In this document: positions 7,968-13,457 of the stretch, one piece after another
How positions within the stretch are numbered: the first letter of the stretch is position 1
Layout of the letters: each line of letters begins with the position of its first letter
Origin: Bacillota bacterium
GTDB taxonomy: Bacteria; Bacillota; Clostridia; Lachnospirales; Lachnospiraceae
Direction: 5' to 3'
NCBI GenBank assembly: GCA_023415595.1
Contig: JAEZJW010000101.1
Coordinates: forward strand, 1-13,457
Length of the DNA stretch: 13,457 nucleotides
Position numbers and translations under genes: made by a program
Notes under the pieces: model-generated
What the model saw: only the letters and a program-made list of their open reading frames with translations
What the model was told of the DNA's origin: nothing
Databases searched by the model: none

Positions 7968-8026
7968 CACTGCGAATTTGGGCGTCAGCACAAATTTGCC
8001 GTGTGAAAAATCTTGATTTTTCACAC
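7968..8026. repeat. Two overlapping long palindromes upstream of yyaC
   Basis: The first hairpin has 13-base arms, 7968-7980 and 7991-8003 (11 Watson-Crick pairs, one G-T wobble, one mismatch) around a 10-base loop. It overlaps by three bases a perfect 12-bp inverted repeat, GTGTGAAAAATC (8001-8012) with GATTTTTCACAC (8015-8026). Neither is followed by a T-run, so they do not look like terminators. The compactness and the two linked palindromes suggest a dispersed REP/MITE-like element or a structured leader of yyaC. Confidence 0.6.
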
Positions 8027-8330
8027 TACCTCCGTTAACTAAGTTGATAATCTTAGCTTAAGTATTACCAAGAACGTTAATAATAGACATCTGTGTTGGT
8101 AAGATACGGGCATCCGATACATAAAATAGTACTAATTTCGCAGAGAATTGCTATGGTTCAGGGATCCACTGCCAGAATATTACCGATTTCCATCCTTTTA
8201 AGTAGAAATCAGTGGACAACTTCTTAAGAACCGAATGCCGAATACGACAAAAAGCCGGTCCTATCTATGCTATGATAATCTATATTTTTGGGATTCTATG
8301 TAATCCTCAGTATGGATAGGAGCTGGGCGC
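8027..8330. other. Rest of the yyaC-LysM gene intergenic gap
   Basis: With the palindromes at 7968-8026 this completes the 385-base gap between divergent genes. I see no credible coding frame, tRNA or known riboswitch. It contains a nested inverted repeat at 8165-8216, a TATGATAAT element at 8271-8279 that could be a -10 box for the LysM gene (no good -35), a small GGATT/AATCC hairpin around 8291-8305, and the LysM gene's Shine-Dalgarno AGGAG at 8318-8322. Confidence 0.5.
8165..8216. repeat. Nested inverted repeat in the divergent intergenic region
   Basis: An outer pair TCCACT (8165-8170) with AGTGGA (8211-8216) encloses an inner pair GATTTC (8185-8190) with GAAATC (8205-8210). The two 3' arms are directly contiguous, and a 14-base internal loop sits on the 5' side. 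This is a moderate structural signal, possibly a transcript leader fold or a protein-binding site. Confidence 0.4.
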
Positions 8331-9605
8331 ATGATTGAAACTGTTTATAGTAACGAGAATGGTGAAGCTAATCGGACAGGCAGGATACAGACTTCATTTA
8401 AAATGCCAAAGAATATTCGTCAGGTCGGTAAAAGTAACGCGGCCAGAAAAATATATGTAGAAGATTATGTAATGTCCTTCATAAAACAATTGGCTGGAGA
8501 AGATTACTCGAGGTATAAGGTGGCGGTTCTTGTCGGACAGAATGTGAAGCAGGAGGGCTGCAGGAGCCTATTTATCTACGGGGCCGTTGAAGTAGCGGAT
8601 ATGGATGCCACCGGTGATATTACATTTTCAAACGATACCTGGACCTCCATCTATGAGAGCATCAAGAAGTACTTTGTAGAGGCAGAGATACTGGGATGGT
8701 TCCTGGGAGGACCCGGATATCTGCTGGAAGAGAAGGAGAAGATCCTTAAGGCTCATATCGATAATTTTGCCGGAGCGGATAAGACCCTGCTGACCTTTGA
8801 TAATATGGAGAAGGAAGAAGCGTTCCATATCTATGAGAATAACCGTCTGGTAAGGCAGGAGGGCTATTACATATACTACGAGAAAAATGAAGAAATGCAA
8901 AACTATATCATCGACCATAACAAGCCGGAAAGTGCGGAGGCAGATTACGATGACAAAGTATCCAGAGAGATCCGATCCGTCATCCAGAACAAGAAGCCGG
9001 CCCCTGTTCAGGAGAACAAAAGTATCACCAGGCTGATGTATGCTGCCGGAACCTTGCTAGCCGTTATTATCCTTGTTGTGGGAGCTGCTATGCTCAGTAA
9101 TTATGATCAGATGAGGAATATGCAGAAAGCTCTGGATTCCCTGTCACGGAATCTGGAGCAGGTGGAGTCTGTATTTGTAAAGGAGAATAAGGACCCTGCC
9201 TCCAAAGTGTCTAAGGAAGAGACCAGAAAGGATAATAACGTCATCTCAGAGACTGGCAACAGTGAGTCGGAAGATAGTCTGAATGTCAATGTTGTACCCG
9301 GGGAGTTGGAGCCCCTAGAAGATGAGAAGGAACCGGACAGTGGGGAAGAACTCGTAGATGAGAAAGATGATAAGGCTGCAGCTGAAGAGGTGAAAGAGGA
9401 TACCACATCCAAGGAGAACGATGAGACAGAGGATGTTAAGGAAGAGAAGAAAGTAAAATACTATACAGTAGTCAGTGGGGATTCTCTGGCAGGCATCAGC
9501 TATAAGCTCTACAATTCTGCAAATTACATTTCTGTAATCAAGAAACTAAATAATATTGAAGATGAGGATATGATTTATATTGGACAAAAGCTGATTATAC
9601 CGTAG
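8331..9605 (+). CDS. Membrane-spanning LysM protein with an MPN/JAMM-like cytoplasmic domain lacking metal ligands
   Basis: The protein has 424 residues. The N-terminal part (about 40-185) has the strand/helix pattern of an MPN (Mov34/JAB) domain: VAVLVGQ, then SLFIYGAVEV, then ILGWFLGGPG where active members have GWxHxHPG, then a LLTFD strand. The two His of the JAMM metal site are replaced (F-L-G-G), so peptidase activity is unlikely. A single membrane helix follows (about 232-255). Next come a short coiled stretch (about 258-285) and a long Glu/Asp/Lys-rich, probably disordered linker (about 285-372). A C-terminal LysM domain (about 376-424, YYTVVSGDSLAGISYKLY...MIYIGQKLIIP) binds peptidoglycan glycans in known families. 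The inferred topology is MPN-like domain inside, LysM outside. The start is supported by AGGAG at 8318-8322. The LysM and membrane helix are clear; the MPN assignment is by eye. Confidence 0.9.
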   Translation: MIETVYSNENGEANRTGRIQTSFKMPKNIRQVGKSNAARKIYVEDYVMSFIKQLAGEDYSRYKVAVLVGQNVKQEGCRSLFIYGAVEVADMDATGDITFSNDTWTSIYESIKKYFVEAEILGWFLGGPGYLLEEKEKILKAHIDNFAGADKTLLTFDNMEKEEAFHIYENNRLVRQEGYYIYYEKNEEMQNYIIDHNKPESAEADYDDKVSREIRSVIQNKKPAPVQENKSITRLMYAAGTLLAVIILVVGAAMLSNYDQMRNMQKALDSLSRNLEQVESVFVKENKDPASKVSKEETRKDNNVISETGNSESEDSLNVNVVPGELEPLEDEKEPDSGEELVDEKDDKAAAEEVKEDTTSKENDETEDVKEEKKVKYYTVVSGDSLAGISYKLYNSANYISVIKKLNNIEDEDMIYIGQKLIIP

Positions 9606-9636
9606 GATCCATATGAAGACGTACCTGATGGATCCT
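9604..9636. repeat. Perfect hairpin spanning the LysM gene stop codon
   Basis: AGGATCCAT (9604-9612) pairs perfectly with ATGGATCCT (9628-9636) across a 15-base loop, and the stem contains the last bases of the stop codon. There is no T-run after it, so it is more likely an mRNA 3'-end stabiliser or incidental than a terminator. Confidence 0.4.
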
Positions 9637-9705
9637 TGCTCTGCTTAGTAATTAAAGTATGCCTTTTAATTGGCATTCTTAAGTAAGATTAACTATAATT
9701 ATCTG

Positions 9706-9771
9706 ACTGGATGTGCCCTGCAGCCTGTCTCATAACCTGGGATGGGTACCGCAGGCACGTCCAGTTTTTTT
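9706..9771 (+). terminator. Intrinsic terminator after the LysM gene
   Basis: The arms ACTGGATGTGCC (from 9706) and GGCACGTCCAGT (to 9765) pair over 12 positions with one T-G wobble. A further TGC/GCA pairs inside after one bulged C. The stem runs straight into seven T (9765-9771). The large, roughly 30-base loop is unusual but the arms are convincing. Confidence 0.8.
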
Positions 9772-9803
9772 AAAAAAATAGTGCCTTTGATAGAAAAATG
9801 AGT

Positions 9804-9809
9804 TATAAT
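9804..9809 (+). promoter_or_regulatory. -10 box for the DUF5711-like gene
   Basis: A perfect TATAAT lies 35 bases before the ATG at 9839. No good -35 is seen at 17 bases (GTGCCT), while TTGATA at 9787-9792 is too close. Transcription from here would start near 9815, leaving almost no leader for the ATG at 9821. This favours the downstream start. Confidence 0.45.
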
Positions 9810-9838
9810 CAGTGTAAAGTATGGAACGGGAGCAGGAT

Positions 9839-11017
9839 ATGGCCAGGGATATGGAAGGACAACAATCAATAAGGGATTATCACAGCCGCAAGAAGCGTAA
9901 CCGAAAGATCAGGGTATATGCATTTTCTGCACTGCTGCTGATCTTACTGGCAGCAGGGGCTATCTACCTGTTCAAGCTGTATCACCGGTCTTACAGCAGC
10001 TATGAGGTATCCGGAAATACACCCAATACGGAAGAAAATCTGGCAGGATACCTTCAGTATAACGGTTCTGCTGTGAAATATGGACTGGATGGAGCGGTTG
10101 CCTTTGACAAGAATGGGAAGCTGTTATGGAATGGTTCCTATGAGATGCAGGATCCGATCGCAGATGCCTGTGGGAAATATGTGGTTATTGCGGACAGGGG
10201 AAATAAAGCAGTCCGTGTATATAATGAGGATGGCGAAGCAGCCAGTTTTACGATGGAGCAGGATATCATTAAGGCAGCAGTAGCTTCCCAGGGTGTAACA
10301 GCAATATTGATGGGGGATAAGGAAGCCCATTATATTAAGCTGTTGGATCTCAATGGAGAGGTATTGGTAGATCAGAGATACCCGATCAGCAAGTATGGCT
10401 ATCCAATGGATATTGACCTGTCTGAGGACGGCAAGAAGCTTGCTATGATCCTGATGAAGGTGAATCAGGGAATGATCGTGAACGAGGTGGGATTCTGGAA
10501 TTATGGTGAAGTAGGACAGAATCTGAGCGACAGATTTGCAGGTGGCTTTTCCTATGAGGATGAACAGAATATCATGCCCAGTATCAAATTCCTGAACAAT
10601 GATACGGCATGCGCTTTTAAAGATAATGGCTTTATTCTCTACTCAGTACCGGAGCTTCCGGAGTTCATCACCGAGGAGAAGGTGGAGGGTAAGATCAAGA
10701 GTGTTCTCCACAGCTCTAAAAATGTTGGACTTGTCGTAGAGGGAGAGAATGGAGCATCTGAGCTGCTGCTGTATGACTTACAGGGTAAGAAGCTTCTGGA
10801 TAAGAAGCTGGACCTGAAGTATGATCATATCTTCCTTTCGGGAGAGGAAATCATTCTATATGACAATGTTAGCTGTCTGGTCTTAAGAACAGATGGCAAG
10901 GAGAAATTCCGCTATACCTTTACGACTAATATTTCGGCCTTTTACCCGATTAACCACCTGGACAGGTATCTGTTCATCAGTGCAGAAGAGGTTTCGGAGA
11001 TTAAGCTTTTGGAATGA
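9839..11017 (+). CDS. DUF5711-like membrane-anchored beta-propeller protein
   Basis: The 392-residue protein resembles the DUF5711 family of clostridial proteins, which has no known function. It has a basic cytoplasmic N-terminus (HSRKKRNRKIR), one membrane helix (about residues 26-46), then an extracytoplasmic region made of repeated short strands of WD/PQQ-propeller style. Examples are GAVAFDKNGKLLWNGSY, KYVVIADRGNKAVRVYNEDG, DIDLSEDGKKLAMILMKV and LLLYDLQGKKLLDKKLDL. ATG 9839 is preferred because GGGAG (9828-9832) lies 6 bases upstream. The in-frame ATG at 9821 has no Shine-Dalgarno and would be almost leaderless. Upstream is the LysM gene's terminator; downstream, with no obvious terminator, is the CvpA gene, so the two may be co-transcribed. 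No catalytic residues are recognisable. Confidence 0.87.
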   Translation: MARDMEGQQSIRDYHSRKKRNRKIRVYAFSALLLILLAAGAIYLFKLYHRSYSSYEVSGNTPNTEENLAGYLQYNGSAVKYGLDGAVAFDKNGKLLWNGSYEMQDPIADACGKYVVIADRGNKAVRVYNEDGEAASFTMEQDIIKAAVASQGVTAILMGDKEAHYIKLLDLNGEVLVDQRYPISKYGYPMDIDLSEDGKKLAMILMKVNQGMIVNEVGFWNYGEVGQNLSDRFAGGFSYEDEQNIMPSIKFLNNDTACAFKDNGFILYSVPELPEFITEEKVEGKIKSVLHSSKNVGLVVEGENGASELLLYDLQGKKLLDKKLDLKYDHIFLSGEEIILYDNVSCLVLRTDGKEKFRYTFTTNISAFYPINHLDRYLFISAEEVSEIKLLE

Positions 11018-11102
11018 CCTGCCCAACCGCCGGTAATGACTGAGAAGAAATATCAGAATTAATAGGAACAGGCCGGATTATCCGGTATACCTTTTAATAC
11101 AG

Positions 11103-11137
11103 GCTCCGTAACAAATGTGTCGGCTGTGTTATGGAGC
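11103..11137 (+). repeat. Stem-loop in the leader of the CvpA-family gene
   Basis: GCTCCGTAACA (11103-11113) pairs with TGTTATGGAGC (11127-11137) over 11 positions with one G-T wobble and a 13-base loop. It ends 12 bases before the GGGAGG ribosome binding site and has no T-run. It could affect mRNA stability or translation, or be part of an undetected regulatory leader. Confidence 0.45.
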
Positions 11138-11161
11138 AGAATAATATTTGGGAGGATACAT

Positions 11162-11836
11162 ATGAATTGGATTTTGGTGGTTGTATTAGCGATTCTGATC
11201 GGCAATGCACTGATCGGACTCAGAGTAGGGTTTATTAAGACGATATTTTCCCTGGTCTCCATGGTGATTGCACTTCTGTTAACAGTTTGGATCAGTCCGA
11301 ATGTCACTACAATGCTTAAGAGTAACGACAAATTTCATAATATGATTACGGACCAGGTAGAGAAGATGCTTGACCTGAAGGAGAAGGAGACGGATATCTC
11401 TGACGAAGAGGATTTTATGAAGGGGTTACCGTTGCCGGGATCCGTCAAAAAATCCCTGATGGAGAACAGGGATAAGGGAGTTGAGAACCTTAAGGAGTAC
11501 ATAACAGACTACGTATCAGGAATAATCATTAATGCTGTGGCTTTCATTCTTACCTTTATTCTGGCCTTGATCGTATTATGGGCCCTCTGCTTTGCGCTAG
11601 ATATCGTCAGTAAGCTGCCGATTCTAAATTCAATCAATAAACTGGCCGGTTTGGCTGCGGGTCTCGTACACGGCATGGTCATTGTGTGGGTGGTATTTAT
11701 TCTGATCACCGTCTTCGGAGGGGCTAAGTTCGGGCAGGATGCTTTTGCTATGATAGATGAAAGTGAGATATTAAGATTTATCTATGACAATAACCTGCTT
11801 CTAGGGTTCATAACAAACGCTGTGAAGTTCCTTTAA
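11162..11836 (+). CDS. CvpA-family integral membrane protein
   Basis: The 224-residue protein fits the CvpA family (named from colicin V production), whose clostridial members are functionally undefined. Four hydrophobic regions are visible: about 3-20, 24-45, 118-147 and 161-186. The family's characteristic N-terminal pattern (GLRVGFIKTIFSLVSMVIAL) is clear, as is the Asn-Lys-Leu-Ala-Gly-Leu-Ala-Ala-Gly-Leu turn before the last helix. A charged soluble loop (about 50-115, Lys/Glu/Asp-rich) sits between helices 2 and 3. ATG 11162 was chosen because GGGAGG (11150-11155) is 6 bases upstream. An in-frame start at 11117 would lie inside the leader hairpin and lacks a site. It probably shares a transcript with the DUF5711-like gene 144 bases upstream. 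Confidence 0.9.
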   Translation: MNWILVVVLAILIGNALIGLRVGFIKTIFSLVSMVIALLLTVWISPNVTTMLKSNDKFHNMITDQVEKMLDLKEKETDISDEEDFMKGLPLPGSVKKSLMENRDKGVENLKEYITDYVSGIIINAVAFILTFILALIVLWALCFALDIVSKLPILNSINKLAGLAAGLVHGMVIVWVVFILITVFGGAKFGQDAFAMIDESEILRFIYDNNLLLGFITNAVKFL

Positions 11837-11890
11837 TATTTGATTGATAGGTACTTTGAAATGGTTGGGTGGGAAATGGTTCCTGCCGGT

Positions 11891-11920
11891 TTGGCACAAT
11901 AGCATATTTAATGTTTAAAT
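11891..11920 (+). promoter_or_regulatory. Candidate promoter for the aldolase-VOC gene
   Basis: TTGGCA (11891-11896) and TTAAAT (11915-11920) are 18 bases apart, 25 bases before the aldolase start and its AAAGGAG Shine-Dalgarno (11929-11935). The fit is moderate only. The rest of the 108-base gap shows a nine-base direct repeat (GAAATGGTT) and no clear terminator for the gene before. Confidence 0.4.
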
Positions 11921-11944
11921 TGTAGTATAAAGGAGTAAGTTAAG

Positions 11945-12907
11945 ATGCATGAGGTTTTAAGTAAAATTCAGAAAATGGGCATCGTTCCTGTGATTAAGCT
12001 GGAGAACGCCAAGGATGCGGTTCCTTTAGCGAAAGCCTTATGTGATGGAGGACTTCCTTGTGCGGAGGTTACCTTCCGCACTGCAGCGGCAGAGGAATCG
12101 ATCCGTCTGATGAGAAAAGCATATCCGGATATGCTGATCGGAGCAGGAACCGTACTGACGACAGAGCAGGTGGATCTTGCCGTTGCGGCAGGGGCTACCT
12201 TTATCGTAAGTCCGGGTCTCAATCCGAGGGTGGTCCGTTATTGTGTGGAGAAGAAGATTCCGATTACACCGGGATGCTCTAATCCCAGTGACATTGAAGC
12301 AGCCATAGAGCTTGGCCTCGAGGTGGTAAAATTCTTCCCAGCGGAAGCGGCAGGCGGTTTGGCCATGATCAAGGCCATGTCAGCACCCTATGGGAACATG
12401 AAATTCATGCCGACCGGTGGAATCAATGCCAAAAATCTCAATTCCTATCTGGATTTTCCGAAGATCATTGCCTGCGGCGGCAGTTGGATGGTAAGCGATG
12501 AGCTGGTCAAGGCCGGAGATTTTGATAAGATTACCGCACTTACGAAGGAAGCAGTAACCCTGATGCTTGGCTTTGAGCTGCGTCATATCGGAATTAATGC
12601 TTCCGATGAACAGGAAGCTGACACGGTAGCTTCTGCATTTGAACGACTATTCGGTTTCGTGAAGAATGTTGGCAACACCTCCATCTTCGCAGGAACCGGA
12701 ATAGAAGTCATGAAAACCCCTTATCTTGGTCAGAAGGGTCATATCGCCATTCAGACGAATTATATCGACCGTGCTATCTTCCACCTGGAAGCACAGGGCT
12801 TTACCTTTAATGAAGCCAGCAAGAAGTATGGTAAGAATGACAAGCTGACTGCCATTTACCTGAAGGAAGAACTGGGGGGCTTTGCAGTCCATCTGGTGCA
12901 GAAATAA
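11945..12907 (+). CDS. KDPG/KHG aldolase fused to a C-terminal VOC (glyoxalase-like) domain
   Basis: The 320-residue protein carries two domains. Residues 1 to about 208 form a class I aldolase that cleaves 2-keto-3-deoxy-6-phosphogluconate (and/or 4-hydroxy-2-oxoglutarate) to pyruvate plus an aldehyde, as in the Entner-Doudoroff and hexuronate pathways. Glu41 (AEVTFRT) and the Schiff-base Lys129 (VVKFFPAEAAGG) are present, with phosphate-binding motifs PTGGI (156-160) and GGSWM (178-182). Residues about 210-320 have two beta-alpha-beta-beta-beta-like modules with His214 (RHIGIN), Glu254 (GIEVM), His266 (GHIAIQ) and His316 (AVHLVQK) at positions where VOC proteins hold metal ligands. Usual Eda proteins are about 205-215 residues and end after the aldolase. 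No uronate or gluconate pathway genes are nearby. The Shine-Dalgarno is AAAGGAG at 11929-11935. The aldolase call is strong; the VOC role is unknown. Confidence 0.93.
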   Translation: MHEVLSKIQKMGIVPVIKLENAKDAVPLAKALCDGGLPCAEVTFRTAAAEESIRLMRKAYPDMLIGAGTVLTTEQVDLAVAAGATFIVSPGLNPRVVRYCVEKKIPITPGCSNPSDIEAAIELGLEVVKFFPAEAAGGLAMIKAMSAPYGNMKFMPTGGINAKNLNSYLDFPKIIACGGSWMVSDELVKAGDFDKITALTKEAVTLMLGFELRHIGINASDEQEADTVASAFERLFGFVKNVGNTSIFAGTGIEVMKTPYLGQKGHIAIQTNYIDRAIFHLEAQGFTFNEASKKYGKNDKLTAIYLKEELGGFAVHLVQK

Positions 12908-13120
12908 ATTGAGGACGTTCCATAAGGAATAGGGGTACCTAATCCGGATTGAGCCTGTCAATATATGTGGGCAGGAGGTTCCTGATTATGATGTGTTTAC
13001 AATAGGATGTATAAGATAGCTGCCTGCAGGGTAATACTAATCCGTGGGTAGCTATTTTCATCGTTTTGTTATCTATAAGTACAAGCCATAAATTGGATGA
13101 GAAAAAGTTATAAAAAGCTG
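12908..13120. other. Gap between the aldolase gene and the strong promoter
   Basis: This stretch has no credible coding frame or tRNA. It contains a perfect 10-base palindrome (AATCCGGATT at 12941-12950), the terminator-like hairpin at 13013-13058, and an A/T-rich segment (about 13099-13118) immediately upstream of the -35 box that could act as an UP element. Confidence 0.5.
13013..13058 (+). terminator. Probable intrinsic terminator after the aldolase gene
   Basis: ATAGCTGCC (13016-13024) pairs with GGTAGCTAT (13047-13055) over 9 positions with one G-T wobble. The A-rich 5' flank can pair with the TTTT (13055-13058) that follows. The T-run is short and interrupted (TTTTCATCGTTTT) and the loop is about 22 bases, so confidence is moderate. 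Confidence 0.55.
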
Positions 13121-13149
13121 TTGACATAACATCTGCCAGATGCTATAAT
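13121..13149 (+). promoter_or_regulatory. Near-consensus strong promoter, probably of an rRNA operon
   Basis: A perfect -35 TTGACA (13121-13126), an exact 17-base spacer and a perfect -10 TATAAT (13144-13149) follow an A/T-rich UP-like tract. This is the strongest promoter in the window. The spacer itself contains a perfect 6+1+6 inverted repeat (CATCTG-C-CAGATG, 13130-13142). Transcription should begin near 13156. Confidence 0.9.
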
Positions 13150-13155
13150 CATTTT

Positions 13156-13457
13156 TGCTGACGCGCCAAGAACTGACGCAGAAAGCAAAGAACAAAATTG
13201 TCTGCAGGCCATAAGAAATAAGGATTTGCAGCAAACTGAACCTTGATAATTGAACAGTAAAACAACCCTGAAAATTCTAAAAAAATTGAAGCTTCACATG
13301 GGCTTCAAATTGTATCCTATCGGATACATGAATAGATTTTCATGAGATGTATCAGTCATGATACATCACGAACCGTATCGATAGAAATATCGGTACACCA
13401 CAAAAACAGTAAAGATAACAGGATTGCTATTCGAAGCGATTATATCGCTTATTAGCC
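13156..13457 (+). other. Structured leader, probably of a 16S-23S-5S rRNA operon
   Basis: From the predicted transcription start to the window edge there is no coding frame. An anti-termination/boxA-like stretch (AACCTTGATAATTGAACAGT, 13239-13258) resembles sequence found upstream of 16S genes in Clostridia. A chain of hairpins follows at 13286-13308, 13311-13328, 13346-13367, 13375-13396 and 13434-13450. The 16S gene itself (which would begin with AGAGTTTGATC-like sequence) is not in the window, so the rRNA identity is inferred from the promoter strength, the boxA-like stretch and the lack of coding potential. Confidence 0.6.
13286..13450 (+). repeat. Five serial stem-loops in the promoter-proximal leader
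   Basis: The stems are TTGAAGC/GCTTCAA (13286-13308), TGTATCC/GGATACA (13311-13328), GATGTATCA/TGATACATC (13346-13367), GTATCGATA/TATCGGTAC closed by a GAAA tetraloop (13375-13396, one T-G wobble) and AAGCGAT/ATCGCTT (13434-13450). The middle three share a GTATC-type core in the 5' arm, as if derived from one unit. Confidence 0.7.

Noticed and set aside
8628..9412. Minus-strand open frames antisense to the LysM gene, one Ser-rich
   Set aside because: The Ser-rich composition is the complement of the Glu/Asp-rich linker codons; there is no ribosome binding site or protein motif.
9735..9765. T-box-like motif (TGGGTACCGC followed by a terminator with CGTCC)
   Set aside because: It has an extra G relative to the T-box consensus, lies inside the 3' arm and loop of the terminator rather than in an antiterminator, lacks a 200-base stem I leader, and the next gene is not linked to amino acids or aminoacylation.
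11117..11161. Longer start of the CvpA-family gene at 11117
   Set aside because: It lacks a ribosome binding site and would lie in the loop of the leader hairpin, while ATG 11162 has GGGAGG at ideal spacing and gives a normal CvpA N-terminus.
1..13457. Mobile element, prophage, CRISPR array, toxin-antitoxin or defence system
   Set aside because: No transposase, integrase, nuclease, repeat-spacer array or paired small toxin/antitoxin frames were seen on either strand.

Overview
The window looks chromosomal, from a motile, spore-forming anaerobic Firmicute, most likely a Lachnospiraceae-type Clostridium. This rests on the dnaX-ybaB(ebfC)-recR order, a yyaC sporulation gene, a methyl-accepting chemotaxis protein, a DUF5711-like protein, strong AGGAGG-type ribosome binding sites and moderate-to-low GC. 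The species is not identifiable from sequence alone.

Layout. Positions 1-2509 hold a replication/repair operon: the 3' part of dnaX (its first ~33 codons lie before the window), ybaB and recR, closed by a clear intrinsic terminator. Positions 2559-4813 hold a transmembrane chemoreceptor with its own leader and terminator. Positions 4815-6173 encode a six-bladed-propeller protein of the glucose/sorbosone dehydrogenase family; it lacks a signal peptide and apparently the catalytic His, and its ribosome binding site lies inside the preceding terminator hairpin. Positions 6188-7354 hold a promoter and an unrecognised coiled-coil protein with two membrane spans, convergent with yyaC (7364-7945, minus strand).

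A 385-base gap (7946-8330) contains unusually palindromic DNA. It is followed by three membrane/envelope genes on the plus strand: a LysM protein whose cytoplasmic domain resembles a catalytically dead MPN/JAMM fold (8331-9605), a DUF5711-like membrane-anchored propeller (9839-11017) and a CvpA-family membrane protein (11162-11836). Next is a KDPG/KHG aldolase fused to a C-terminal VOC (glyoxalase-like) domain (11945-12907). The window ends in a near-consensus promoter and a ~300-base leader with five serial hairpins, probably the upstream part of a ribosomal RNA operon whose 16S gene would begin just past position 13457.

Working together. dnaX, ybaB and recR form a classic DNA replication/recombination unit. 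The LysM, DUF5711 and CvpA genes plausibly act in the cell envelope, but that link is inferred from adjacency only. No phage, insertion sequence, CRISPR array, toxin-antitoxin pair or defence system was found. The least ordinary items are the pseudo-MPN/LysM receptor-like protein, the aldolase-VOC fusion, the His-less sugar-dehydrogenase propeller and the palindromic intergenic DNA.
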